Source of the DNA: JBFMHP01 sp964557295
GTDB taxonomy: Bacteria > Pseudomonadota > Gammaproteobacteria > RBG-16-57-12
Length of the DNA: 64,000 nt
Assembly (NCBI GenBank): GCA_964557295.1
Contig: CAZKZP010000009.1
Location: forward strand, 17,751-81,750
Direction: 5' to 3'
Below the pieces are notes generated by a model, which was given only the letters and a program-made list of their open reading frames with translations, did no database searches and was not told where the DNA came from. Both the position numbers and the translations under genes were made by a program. Shown piece by piece: positions 1-8,408 of this stretch; the stretch's first letter is position 1, and every line of letters begins with the position of its first letter.

Positions 1-1218
1 GATGTGGCGGGCCTGCCCGGCAAACTGGCGGATTGCCAGGAAAAAGACCCCGCCCTGTCTGAACTCTATCTCGTCGAGGGTGACTCCGCCGGTGGCTCCG
101 CCAAACAAGGGCGCGACCGCCGCACCCAGGCCATCCTGCCGCTCAAGGGAAAGATCCTCAACGTCGAAAAGGCCCGCTTCGACAAGATGCTCTCCTCCGC
201 CGAGGTCGGGACCTTGATCACGGCGCTCGGCTGCGGCATCGGGCGGGAGGAATTCAATCCGGACAAACTGCGCTATCACCGCATCATCATCATGACCGAT
301 GCCGATGTCGACGGCGCCCATATCCGCACCCTGCTGTTGACCTTTTTCTACCGCCAGATGCCCGTGCTCATCGAGCGCGGCCACATCTATATCGCCCAGC
401 CCCCTTTATATAAGGTGAAAAAGGGCAAACAGGAGCGTTATGTGAAGGATGACGTGCAGCTCAACGAATACCTGCTGCAAATGGCGCTCGACGGCGCCGG
501 CCTCCATGTCAATGACCACGCGCCGGCGATCTCCGGCTCTGCCCTGGAAAGCCTCGCCAAGAGCTACAATACCGTGATGGCGACCTTGAAACGCTTGTCT
601 CGAAGGTATCATGTTGAAATACTTGAGAAAATCGTCTATATGCCCCGTTTCGAGAGCAGGGATATGGCGGTGCGGGAGCGGGCGCAGGCCTGGTTCGGGG
701 AGTTGATCGAACGGCTCAATCAAGACAAAGGCGCGAACGGTGAGTACCGCTTCGCCTTCGAAACCCAGGAGGACGGCACGACGGCGGTTTCCCTCACCCA
801 GGTCTACCACGGGGTCACCAACGTGCGTGTGCTGACGGAGGAGTTTTTCACCTCGGGTGAATATGAATCGATGTGCGCCCTGGGAGCCCAGCTCGAAGGG
901 CTGCTGGAGCCGAGCGCCTATGTGTCACGCGGGGATCGCCAGCAACCGATCAGCAGCTTCCGGCAAGCCATGGAGTGGTTGATGGATGAGGCCAAGCGCG
1001 GCCAGGGTATCCAGCGCTACAAGGGCCTGGGTGAAATGAATCCCGAGCAACTGTGGGAGACGACCATGAACCCGGAGGTCCGGCGCATGCTCCAGGTGAA
1101 GATCGAGGACGCCATCGGCGCGGACGAAATCTTCACCACCCTCATGGGCGATCAGGTGGAGCCGCGGCGCGAGTTCATCGAAAACAACGCGCTGCATGTC
1201 GCCAATCTGGATGTATGA
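1..1218 (+). CDS. gyrB: DNA gyrase subunit B, C-terminal part (5' truncated by window)
   Basis: The reading frame is open from the first base, so the ATPase half lies upstream of the window. What remains is the Toprim/metal-binding half of the type II topoisomerase that, with GyrA, introduces negative supercoils. The Toprim motif EGDSAGGSAKQGRDRR is near the start and the acidic DADVDGAH metal motif lies at about residues 98-105. A stretch of roughly 170 residues (about 160-310) matches the extra domain seen in Gram-negative GyrB. The C-terminal RYKGLGEMNPEQLWETTM signature is intact. In many gammaproteobacteria gyrB closes a dnaA-dnaN-recF-gyrB block, so the replication origin may lie a few kilobases upstream; this cannot be seen here. 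Confidence 0.97.
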   Translation, partial: DVAGLPGKLADCQEKDPALSELYLVEGDSAGGSAKQGRDRRTQAILPLKGKILNVEKARFDKMLSSAEVGTLITALGCGIGREEFNPDKLRYHRIIIMTDADVDGAHIRTLLLTFFYRQMPVLIERGHIYIAQPPLYKVKKGKQERYVKDDVQLNEYLLQMALDGAGLHVNDHAPAISGSALESLAKSYNTVMATLKRLSRRYHVEILEKIVYMPRFESRDMAVRERAQAWFGELIERLNQDKGANGEYRFAFETQEDGTTAVSLTQVYHGVTNVRVLTEEFFTSGEYESMCALGAQLEGLLEPSAYVSRGDRQQPISSFRQAMEWLMDEAKRGQGIQRYKGLGEMNPEQLWETTMNPEVRRMLQVKIEDAIGADEIFTTLMGDQVEPRREFIENNALHVANLDV

Positions 1219-1230
1219 TCGATCAGATCC

Positions 1231-1263
1231 TGCGCGCCCCAAGCCTCTGGGGTGGGGCGCGCA
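1231..1263 (+). terminator. Hairpin downstream of gyrB
   Basis: A perfect 10-bp stem (TGCGCGCCCC paired with GGGGCGCGCA) with a 13-nt loop starts 12 bases after the gyrB stop. There is no following T-tract, so it is a probable rather than classical terminator. Confidence 0.45.
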
Positions 1264-1493
1264 GGACAGTACGACGCGACACGGAGAGTGAGCAAGCGCT
1301 TACTTTCGATTTGCGCTACGATGGACGGAGGTGTCCAGAGACACAGGGGTCTCCGCGTAAGGCTCGCCAGATATCGCCCTCGACGCCCGTCTCGCCTGCC
1401 CACGATCCCCAGATTGCTGCTATTGTTATCGGAGCCGCTCAGCCGTTGCAATCGGCGCTCAAGATCGTTCCACAATCTCCGAGGAGAAGCATC

Positions 1494-1739
1494 GTGAAAA
1501 AATATCTGCTGTATACCCTCTTGTTAGCGATGTGCACCGCCAGCGCATGGGCGCAAGCCCCTCAAGGCGATGATGACGGTAGCCAAGAAAACGAAGAGCA
1601 CTACTCCGAGGGCGCGGGTTCCGATCCGGGACAGGGGGACGGTGATGCCCCGGGTCAGGGAGAAGACTCCAGCGACCACACCGATCCAGGTGAGCAGGAA
1701 GGACATGAAAATGAGGAAGGCGCGGCGCCTTCCTACTGA
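1494..1739 (+). CDS. Small secreted acidic Gly/Asp/Glu-rich protein
   Basis: This encodes an 81-residue protein beginning with GTG. A GAGGAG ribosome site 8 bases upstream favours this start over longer in-frame openings. Residues 1-20 form a typical Sec signal peptide (KK, hydrophobic core, ASAWA cleavage site). The mature part is low-complexity and very acidic (repeats of DPGQGDG, DSSDH, EQEGHENEEG) with no cysteines and almost no hydrophobic residues. Family unknown. It could bind divalent cations in the periplasm, but that is only inferred from composition. An antisense frame looks hydrophobic merely because it mirrors acidic codons. A strong hairpin follows at 1766-1790, which supports a monocistronic gene. 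Confidence 0.6.
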   Translation: MKKYLLYTLLLAMCTASAWAQAPQGDDDGSQENEEHYSEGAGSDPGQGDGDAPGQGEDSSDHTDPGEQEGHENEEGAAPSY

Positions 1740-1765
1740 TCCCCACGCTGCCTGATGCAGACATG

Positions 1766-1790
1766 AAACGGCACCTTCGCGGTGCCGTTT
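1766..1790. terminator. Hairpin terminator after the acidic protein gene
   Basis: Perfect 10-bp inverted repeat AAACGGCACC/GGTGCCGTTT with a 5-nt loop, followed by CTCGTTT. It lies 26 bases after the stop codon of the small secreted protein. Confidence 0.65.
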
Positions 1791-1937
1791 CTCGTTTATG
1801 TTCGCGAGACACACGGCACCGCGAAAATTTATGGCGCGACCACTGGAATATGCGGCGAACTCATCGTAGTATTTGAGCACTCTCATCTTGAAGACTTCAC
1901 ACTGTTAATGTGCTGAATTGAAGGCCTTGGAGCCACA

Positions 1938-3047
1938 ATGATTCGTCCTGCAACGCTGGCAGACATCCCTAATCTGGTTGAAATCGAAAATCACTGTTTT
2001 AGCACCGATCGCATCTCCCGTCGCAGCTTCCGACATCTGCTGACCAAAGGTCATGCGGTTACCTTGGTATTCGAAGAAAACCGGAGCCTGCTGGGTTATG
2101 TGATGGTCTTGTTCAACAGCGGAACCTCCCTGTCGCGACTCTACTCCCTGGCGACCATCCCCGAGGCGCGCGGGAAAGGCGTCGGCGCCGCCCTGGTCAA
2201 AGGGGCGGAGGACGCCGCCATCGAGCAAGACTGCGCGTACATGCGTCTCGAGATCCGCATCGACAATGAGGCCTCCAACAACCTGTTCCAGAAACTGGGC
2301 TATCGCCAGTTTGGCACCTATGACGATTACTACGAAGATCATGCGGATGCCTACCGTTACGAAAAGATGCTGATCCAGCAGAAGCCACCGACGCTGCTCT
2401 CGGTGCCCTACTATCAGCAGACCCTGGATTTCACCTGCGGCCCGGCCGCCCTATTGATGGCGATGAAGACGCTGGATCCGGGGGTCGAGTTCAGCCGCTC
2501 GCACGAGCTGCGCCTGTGGCGCGAGGCGACCACCATCTTCATGACCGCCGGCCACGGCGGCTGCGGCCCGTTTGGCATGGCGCTGGCGGTCAAGCACCGT
2601 GGCTTCGATGTGGAGATCTATGTCAGCGAAAGCGAAGGCCTGTTCGTGGACTCGGTGCGCAGCGAGGAAAAGAAGGAAGTCATCCGCCTGGTCAACGAGG
2701 ATTTCCTTCAGGAGATCGAGCAGAAAAAGATCCCGCTGCACTATGCGCGGCTGAGCATCGGCGAGATCAAGGAAAAGCTCGATGCCGGCGGCGTGCCGAT
2801 CATCCTGATCAGCTCCTATCGCATCTACAACGAGAAGTTTCCCCACTGGGTTGTGGTCAACGGCATGGACGACAGCTTCATCTATGTGCACGATCCCTAT
2901 ATCGATGTGGAAGTGGGCAAGACGCTGACCGATTGTCTCAACATGCCCATCGCCTTCAAGGAATTCGAACGTATGAGTCGTTACGGCAGAAGCGGGCAAC
3001 GCGCGGCGTTGATCATCAATAAACCGACTCGCAAAAAGCGACATTGA
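1938..3047 (+). CDS. GNAT N-acetyltransferase fused to a C39-like cysteine peptidase
   Basis: A 369-residue two-domain protein. Residues 1-148 are a GNAT fold of RimI type, with the acetyl-CoA loop at ARGKGVGAAL (about 77-86). Residues 150-360 match the C39-like papain-fold peptidases: Cys167 in FTCGPAA, His303 in PHWVVVNG and Asp319 in VHDPY can form the catalytic triad. No signal peptide, so probably cytoplasmic. The next gene, 15 bp downstream on the same strand, encodes a RimK-like ATP-grasp ligase; this pairing recurs in bacteria and has been proposed from comparative genomics to make and trim amino-acid or peptide tags. The substrate is unknown. Domain calls are firm; the joint role is inference. 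Confidence 0.9.
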   Translation: MIRPATLADIPNLVEIENHCFSTDRISRRSFRHLLTKGHAVTLVFEENRSLLGYVMVLFNSGTSLSRLYSLATIPEARGKGVGAALVKGAEDAAIEQDCAYMRLEIRIDNEASNNLFQKLGYRQFGTYDDYYEDHADAYRYEKMLIQQKPPTLLSVPYYQQTLDFTCGPAALLMAMKTLDPGVEFSRSHELRLWREATTIFMTAGHGGCGPFGMALAVKHRGFDVEIYVSESEGLFVDSVRSEEKKEVIRLVNEDFLQEIEQKKIPLHYARLSIGEIKEKLDAGGVPIILISSYRIYNEKFPHWVVVNGMDDSFIYVHDPYIDVEVGKTLTDCLNMPIAFKEFERMSRYGRSGQRAALIINKPTRKKRH

Positions 3048-3062
3048 TCCACCGGAGCATGC

Positions 3063-4556
3063 ATGACCAGTCAACTGATCGTTGTTGAAAACCCGAAAAA
3101 ATGGCGCATCGAAGGCATCAACTGCCCGGTGGTCGACGCCGATGACTACCTCACCGGCGAGGACTACTTCAAACTCAAGAATGTGCAGGTGATCAACCTC
3201 TGCCAGAGCTACAGCTACCTCAGCGTGGGCTACTACTGCTCGCTGCTGGCCGAGGCGCGGCGCCACAAGGTCGTCCCTTCGGTTTCCACCATGCTGGATT
3301 TGAGCAGCAAGACCATGTTCAAGCTGGCCACACCGGTGCTCGATGAAACGGTGCAGAAGGAGCTGAAAAAATCGCGCGAGGCGCAGAACTTCAACGAAGT
3401 GAGTTTCAATCTGTACTTCGGCCGCTGCGCCATTCCCGAGCTCAACGAACTGACCCGCCAGATCTTTGAAACCTTCCCCTGCCCGCTGCTGCGCGTGGAG
3501 TTCACGCGCCAGGAGAAGAAATGGCTGATTACCGGCATCAAGCCGATCTCCATCGAACGCCTGGATGATGATGAAATGCCGTTGTTCCAGGAGGCGCTGA
3601 TCGCGTATCTGAGCAAGCGCTGGCGCGGCGGCAAGCGGCAACGCCAGCAGTCGCGCTACGACATCGCCATCCTGTACAACCCGGAGGATCCGCAACCGCC
3701 CTCGAACATGAAGGCGCTCAAGGCCTTCATCAAGGCCGGGCGCAATCTCGGGATGGACGTCGAATTGATCGAGAAAAAGGATTTCGGCCGTCTGGCCGAA
3801 TACGATGCCTTGTTCATCCGCGACACGACGCGCATCAACCACTACACCTATCGTTTCGCCAAGAAGGCCGAGAGCGAAGGCATGGTGGTGATCGACGATC
3901 CCAACTCGATCCTGCGCTGCACCAACAAGGTCTATCTCGCCGAGCTGCTCAACGCCAATCGCATCCCCACGCCGAAGACCGTGATCGTGGGCAAGGCGGA
4001 CATCCCCGCGGCCGAGGCCCAGGTGGGATACCCCATGGTCGTCAAGCTTCCGGACAGCTCGTTTTCGCAAGGCGTGTTCCGCGCGGAAAACGGCGAGCAG
4101 TTCCGGCAGATCGCCAACAAGCTGTTCAAGGAATCCGAATTGATCTTGGTGCAGGAATTCATCTACACCGAGTTCGACTGGCGCATCGGCATCCTCAACC
4201 GCAAGCCGTTTTACGCCTGCCAATACTTCATGACCGAGCAGCACTGGCAGATCGTCAAATACGAAGCCGATGGCAGTTACGACGAAGGCTTGTTCCGCAC
4301 CATGCCGATCGAGGAGGCCCCGGCCGAGGTGGTGAAGACCGCGCTCAAGGCGGCCAATCTCATCGGCGATGGGCTTTATGGCGTGGATGTGAAACAAGGC
4401 AAGGACGGCATCTATATCATCGAAGTCAACGACAATCCCAATATGGACTTCGGGGTGGAAGACGCCGCGCTGAAGGATGGCCTGTATCAAATCGTCATGG
4501 AAGAGTTTCTGCGCCGACTCGAGCTGCGCCATGAGAAGCAGTTATCCAAGGGATGA
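3063..4556 (+). CDS. RimK-like ATP-grasp ligase with RLAN-type N-terminal domain
   Basis: This is a 497-residue protein. The C-terminal half (about 200-490) is an ATP-grasp fold of the RimK group, which forms amide bonds through acyl-phosphate intermediates. Visible features are the ATP-binding lysine in YPMVVKLPDSSFSQG (Lys328) and the metal-binding acidic motif with Asp442 and EVNDNPN (Glu454, Asn456). The first about 195 residues fit the RimK-like ATP-grasp N-terminal (RLAN) region rather than the short N-domain of E. coli RimK, so ribosomal protein S6 glutamylation should not be assumed. It sits 15 bp after the GNAT-peptidase gene and is probably co-transcribed with it. Expected reaction: ATP-dependent addition of an amino acid to a peptide or protein; substrate unknown. 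Confidence 0.88.
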   Translation: MTSQLIVVENPKKWRIEGINCPVVDADDYLTGEDYFKLKNVQVINLCQSYSYLSVGYYCSLLAEARRHKVVPSVSTMLDLSSKTMFKLATPVLDETVQKELKKSREAQNFNEVSFNLYFGRCAIPELNELTRQIFETFPCPLLRVEFTRQEKKWLITGIKPISIERLDDDEMPLFQEALIAYLSKRWRGGKRQRQQSRYDIAILYNPEDPQPPSNMKALKAFIKAGRNLGMDVELIEKKDFGRLAEYDALFIRDTTRINHYTYRFAKKAESEGMVVIDDPNSILRCTNKVYLAELLNANRIPTPKTVIVGKADIPAAEAQVGYPMVVKLPDSSFSQGVFRAENGEQFRQIANKLFKESELILVQEFIYTEFDWRIGILNRKPFYACQYFMTEQHWQIVKYEADGSYDEGLFRTMPIEEAPAEVVKTALKAANLIGDGLYGVDVKQGKDGIYIIEVNDNPNMDFGVEDAALKDGLYQIVMEEFLRRLELRHEKQLSKG

Positions 4557-4570
4557 GTCGCGGCGCGGGA

Positions 4571-4598
4571 GTTCACCCGAATTTTCCATTCGCGATCT
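4571..4598 (+). repeat. Copy 1 of a 28-bp dispersed intergenic repeat
   Basis: GTTCACCCGAATTTTCCATT followed by cGCGATCT. Close copies lie at 19650-19678 and 21647-21676, always outside genes. Confidence 0.5.
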
Positions 4599-4742
4599 AC
4601 GGCGAACACACAATACGGTGAGGTTGCCCGAAAAAGCCCGGGTTAGCTGCGGCGCCCCAGCCTATCTGGCCGACCACCCTCCCCTGCAGCCAGTCCACCT
4701 AGAGCCTCATTGCAAACGATCGTGAATTCTGTGACGGGATCG

Positions 4743-4770
4743 TTGTCATAAAGCGCAGAGAGTCTATATT
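4743..4770 (+). promoter_or_regulatory. Candidate sigma-70 promoter of the cytochrome gene
   Basis: TTGTCA, 16-bp spacer, TATATT, placed 79 bases before the ATG of the cytochrome c gene. This is the best match in the 292-bp gap between the ATP-grasp and cytochrome genes. Confidence 0.4.
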
Positions 4771-4848
4771 GTCGATACGCGCGAATCGACGCGGCATGGC
4801 CAGCGCGCTGCGCCCGGGTGAAGAAATTCTGTGAGATGAGGTGAAGAG

Positions 4849-5511
4849 ATGAGAGTTTATCAAACTGCGTTTTGTGTATTGTCGATCAGTCTGATGGCGG
4901 CCGCGTGTTCGGACCAGGCGCCGGAGACGGAAGCGGCGAAGGTGACGAAGGAAAAAACCGAGGCGGTGACCAAGGCGGTGTCTGAAATGAAAGACACGGT
5001 TTCAACCGCGGTTGAAGAAAAGGTGGAGCAGGCTTCCCAGGCGGTCGCCGAGGTTACGGAAAAAACCGAGGAGATGACGCAGGCGGCGAAGGAACAAATC
5101 GGGGAGACGACGCAAGCGGCGGCTGACAAGACCACCGAGGTCATCAGCGCCGGCAAGGAGGTCGTCGCCGAGCAGACCGAGGCGGCCAAAGAGGCCGTGA
5201 GTTCAACCGCCACGGCGCTGGCCGCCAAGGTCTCCGCCAGCGGCGTGCTGAGCCAGGACGATGCGATGGCCCTGGCGAAGAAGAGCGGCTGTTTGGCCTG
5301 TCATGCCATCGACAAGAAACTCGTCGGCCCCGCCTGGAATGACGTTGCCGCGAAATACCCCGACGATGCCGCCAGCCGCAGCAAGCTGATTGACACAGTG
5401 GCCAAGGGCGGCAAAGGCGCCTGGGGCAACATTGCCATGCCTGCGCAGTCACCGCGTGTGCCGGAGGCCGATGTCGCGCAACTGGTGGATTTTATCCTGA
5501 CCCTGAAGTGA
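4849..5511 (+). CDS. Class I cytochrome c (c551/c8 type) on a long helical, probably lipid-anchored stalk
   Basis: This encodes 220 residues. The first 19 form an export signal ending MAAAC, so Cys20 may be lipidated; the lipobox is weak. Residues 25-130 are rich in Ala, Glu, Lys, Thr and Val with heptad-like spacing, resembling coiled-coil or apolipoprotein/LEA-like stalks. Residues 134-220 are a complete small cytochrome c: heme-binding CLACH (148-152), LVGPAWNDVAAKY, and the axial Met197 in AMPAQ, very like Pseudomonas c551. It should be a periplasmic electron carrier, tethered rather than soluble. SD-like GAGGTGAAGAG precedes the ATG. A strong hairpin follows at 5526-5549. The donor and acceptor are not indicated by neighbours. 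Confidence 0.88.
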   Translation: MRVYQTAFCVLSISLMAAACSDQAPETEAAKVTKEKTEAVTKAVSEMKDTVSTAVEEKVEQASQAVAEVTEKTEEMTQAAKEQIGETTQAAADKTTEVISAGKEVVAEQTEAAKEAVSSTATALAAKVSASGVLSQDDAMALAKKSGCLACHAIDKKLVGPAWNDVAAKYPDDAASRSKLIDTVAKGGKGAWGNIAMPAQSPRVPEADVAQLVDFILTLK

Positions 5512-5525
5512 CGGCAGATGCGGAG

Positions 5526-5549
5526 ACGGGTGCGGCGCGCCGCACCCGT
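5526..5549. terminator. Bidirectional terminator between convergent genes
   Basis: Perfect 12-bp palindromic stem ACGGGTGCGGCG/CGCCGCACCCGT followed by TTCTATTT. It serves the cytochrome gene and probably also the convergent mutarotase-like gene that ends at 5563. Confidence 0.7.
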
Positions 5550-5562
5550 TTCTATTTGCGGA

Positions 5563-6471
5563 TTACGGTTGCGGTTCGACCGAATATGACACCCACAAGC
5601 GGTGCTCCTGACCGGGCGGGATGCTTACCAGATTATCCAGCGCATTGGCGCTTTCCACGCACACCATCTTGAGATAGCCGTTCTCGCCAAGGTCGCCCAT
5701 CTTCGCGGCCTTCTCCTGCCACGGATTCCAGACCACGGTCGATTGGCTGCCGCGTTTGGCGATGCGGATGCGCCGGCGCAGGGTGGGATCGACGATCAGA
5801 CAGTCGGCTGCGGTGTCGAGATACACGCGGTCGGTCTCCCCGCTGAAGCTCACCGCGCCGGCCTGTTGCTTGCGAGCTCCGTTGTCGACCTTGTCGAAAT
5901 AGGTGCAATCGGCCAGGCCCAGGATCTGCACCTCGCGGATGTCGCTCACTGCGAAATAGGTGTGCAGCGCCTCACCGATGGTCACGGGCGCCTTGCCCTG
6001 GTTGCGCGTCACCAGTTCGATCACCAGATGGTTGCCGACGGAGATATGGCATTCGACCGGCGTGGCATGCGGCCAGAAGGCGCGTGTGGCCGCGCTTTCC
6101 TGCAAGCGCAGCGCGATGGTGGTGGCGCCGTTGGCCAGGGATTGGGTATCGATCACCTCCCATGGCACGGTGCGGGCATAGCCGTGCGCGGGAAAGCTCG
6201 CTTGCTCGGCATGGGCGCCGAACCAGGGCCAGCATACCGGCGCCCCGCCCCGGATCGACTTCCCTGGCGCGAACTTCGCCGCCTCGGACAGCCAGATCAC
6301 CGGCTTATGGCCATTCGGGGCCCAGGTGATGACATGGGCGCCCTGCAGCGCGATGCGGGCGGAGCCGTGTTTGTTGGTGATGTCCGCCACGACGAGACCG
6401 CCGGGGAGTTCGTTGAAGACCAGCTGATCGGCAATGCCAAAGCGCGAGTTCAGGCCGGAAGGCTCAGACAT
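5563..6471 (-). CDS. D-hexose-6-phosphate mutarotase-like (aldose 1-epimerase fold, YeaD family)
   Basis: A 302-residue cytoplasmic protein of the galactose mutarotase superfamily, YeaD group, which interconverts alpha and beta anomers of hexose 6-phosphates. Visible family signatures are GKSIRGGAPVCWPWFG, the FPAHGYAR motif with the catalytic-type His, EALHTYFAV, and VVWNPW near the C-terminus, with the expected length of about 290-300 residues. The frame continues upstream, but the start at MSEPSG is preferred because GGAG lies about 8 bases upstream. It is convergent with the cytochrome gene, and nothing nearby suggests a sugar operon. Confidence 0.87.
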   Translation of the reverse strand: MSEPSGLNSRFGIADQLVFNELPGGLVVADITNKHGSARIALQGAHVITWAPNGHKPVIWLSEAAKFAPGKSIRGGAPVCWPWFGAHAEQASFPAHGYARTVPWEVIDTQSLANGATTIALRLQESAATRAFWPHATPVECHISVGNHLVIELVTRNQGKAPVTIGEALHTYFAVSDIREVQILGLADCTYFDKVDNGARKQQAGAVSFSGETDRVYLDTAADCLIVDPTLRRRIRIAKRGSQSTVVWNPWQEKAAKMGDLGENGYLKMVCVESANALDNLVSIPPGQEHRLWVSYSVEPQP

Positions 6472-6611
6472 AGAGGTTCTCCAGTGGATGTCAAAACGGG
6501 AATCGAGTGAGTGGCCATTGTACGCACAGAGACACATCGCCGCGCAAGCGTGGCTTGATGCCGCGCGGGCCGCGGATTCACGCAATGCAATTGGTATATA
6601 TAGCCGCGCAA

Positions 6612-6641
6612 TTTACTAAAGTATTTCCGTGTGCATATACT
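6612..6641 (+). promoter_or_regulatory. Candidate promoter of the GGDEF-EAL gene
   Basis: TTTACT, 18-bp spacer, TATACT. A transcript starting near 6648 would put the chosen ATG (6681, preceded by AAAGG) in a leader of about 30 bases, and would make the in-frame ATG at 6648 leaderless. Confidence 0.4.
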
Positions 6642-6680
6642 GTTTATATGACACCAGGCAAATATGGGCTAAAGGCAGAC

Positions 6681-8359
6681 ATGGAGTCTGGCACGCTAAA
6701 GGGATACTGCGAGGGGATACTGGAAGGTATCTTCGACCAACTGCTGGTGATCGATCCGCGCAAGATGCGCATCATCGACTGCAACCGCGGCGCGCTGCAA
6801 GCCTTGGGCTATACGCGCGAGGAGCTGCTGAAGCTCGGGCCGCAGGACATCAAGCCCCACATCCCCAAGGCGGAGCTGCGGCGCACCTTGAAACACCTGC
6901 TCAGCCAGCGGCCGCCGTATCTCGATGTCGAAACCACCCACCGCACCAAGCAGGGCGACGACATCCCGGTCGAGGTGCGTTTGAGCGTCTGGGATGATCT
7001 GGTGCATGCCCCGGTGGTCATCGCCGTCGCGCGCGATGTCTCGGCGAAAAAGGCCGCGCAATCGCGCCTCAATTTCCTGGCCTATCACGATCCCCTCACC
7101 TCGCTGCCCAACCGCATGTTGTTCACCGAGCGCCTGCGGCATGCGCTGCAATTGGCCAAGCGCACGGGCAAGAAGGTCGGGGTCATGTTCATCGATGTGG
7201 ATGAGTTCAAGCGGATCAACGACCAGCACGGTCATGTCATCGGCGATATGCTGTTGCAGGCGGTCGCAGAGCGCTTGCGTGGATTGGTGCGCGCCAGCGA
7301 TACCGTGGCGCGGCTCGGCGGGGATGAATTCACCGTGGTGATGGAAGACGTCGAGAGCCGGCGCGAGATCGAGGCGGTCGTCGAGAAGGTGCGCCAAAGT
7401 TTCGAGTCGGCGTTTCACATCGAGACGCAGACTCTGAACGTCACCCTGAGCATCGGCGTGAGTGTCTATCCGGATAATGGCGAGGACTTCGATGCGGTGA
7501 TCAACAACGCTGACAGCGCGATGTACCACGCCAAGCGCCAAGGCCGCAATGCCTACCAGTTCTACAGCGTGGCGGCAGCCAACTCTACCCGGGAGAGAAC
7601 ACGGCTCTTGGCCGATCTGCGCCAGGCGCTGGAACGCGATGAGTTCGAGCTGCATTTCCAGCCGCAATTCGAACTGGCGAGCGAGTCGCTCAGCGGCGCC
7701 GAGGCCCTGGCGCGCTGGCGCCATCCTGGCCTGGGCCTGTTGCCGCCGGCGAGCTTCATTCCGCTGGCCGAGGAGATGGGGCTGATGTTACCCCTGGGGC
7801 AAATCCTGCTCGAGAAGCTTGCGCTACAGGCGCACGACTGGCGCGCGCGCGGTCGCGCTGTGCCGACCCTCGCGTTCAACGTCGCGGCTGCGCAGCTCAA
7901 TGCCGGCGCGCGCGGGCCTTCGCTGGCGGCGGCCATCGAGCGCCATCGCATGGATCCTGGCGCCCTGGAGCTGGAGTTCACCGAGGGTGCGCTGAAGTCG
8001 GAGGCGCCGCAGGTCCGGCGCGCGCTCGAAGAGCTGCGCGAACTCGGCTGCACCATCGTGGTCGATGAATACGGTAGCGGCAGCTCCTCGCTCGCGCAGC
8101 TCGCNNNNNNNNNNCCCGCCTGCCGATTCAGAAACTCAAGATCGCCCGCGATTTTCTGCAAGCGAAAGCCGACAATGACACCATCATCCAGGCCATCATC
8201 GCGTTCGGCAAGATGCTCGATCTCGAACTCGTGGGAGAAGGCATCGAAGAGCACGCGCAGCGAATATTCCTCCGCGATCACGGCTGCCGCTATGGTCAGG
8301 GATTCCTGCTCGGCCATCCGCTGCCCGCCGCGGAATTCGAGGCCTTGATCACCCGCTGA
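6681..8359 (+). CDS. PAS-GGDEF-EAL cyclic-di-GMP protein, interrupted by an assembly gap
   Basis: Order of domains: PAS (about residues 10-125), GGDEF (130-290) and EAL (310-555). The cyclase site GGDEF is intact with an upstream inhibitory RxxD (RASD), so diguanylate cyclase activity is likely. The EAL part keeps EALARW, the Asn of FNVAAAQL, the Glu of LELEFTE and VGEGIEE, but has DE instead of the usual DD in DEYGSG and KIA instead of KID, so phosphodiesterase activity is uncertain. Ten Ns at 8105-8114 break the frame. The frame that resumes at 8117 (RLPIQKLKIAR) continues the EAL domain to TGA at 8359, and domain spacing indicates that essentially no sequence is missing. ATG 6681 is chosen for its AAAGG site; 6648 is the alternative. 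No membrane segments. Confidence 0.88.
8105..8114. other. Assembly gap (10 Ns) inside the EAL domain
   Basis: A fixed-length run of 10 Ns. If the flanks are joined with a one-base overlap (...CTCG + CCCGCC...), the frame reads L-A-R-L-P-I, exactly the spacing expected in EAL domains. The run is therefore a placeholder rather than a true 10-bp insertion. Confidence 0.85.
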
Positions 8360-8408
8360 GCGCGCCTGTGCGCTTCCCCCTGCCCGAGCATTCCGCGGAC
8401 CCGGTGAA

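Noticed and set aside
1524..1886. Minus-strand 120-codon frame with hydrophobic stretches
   Set aside because: It is antisense to a gene with signal peptide, ribosome site and terminator; its hydrophobicity mirrors acidic codons on the other strand.
2451..4532. Very long minus-strand open frame opposite the ATP-grasp gene
   Set aside because: Shadow of a GC-rich gene: His/Asp/Ala/Leu-rich composition without any domain, while the plus strand encodes recognisable domains.
3063..4556. Assignment of the ATP-grasp gene as ribosomal S6 modifier rimK
   Set aside because: The protein is about 200 residues longer at the N-terminus and is paired with a peptidase fusion, unlike canonical RimK.
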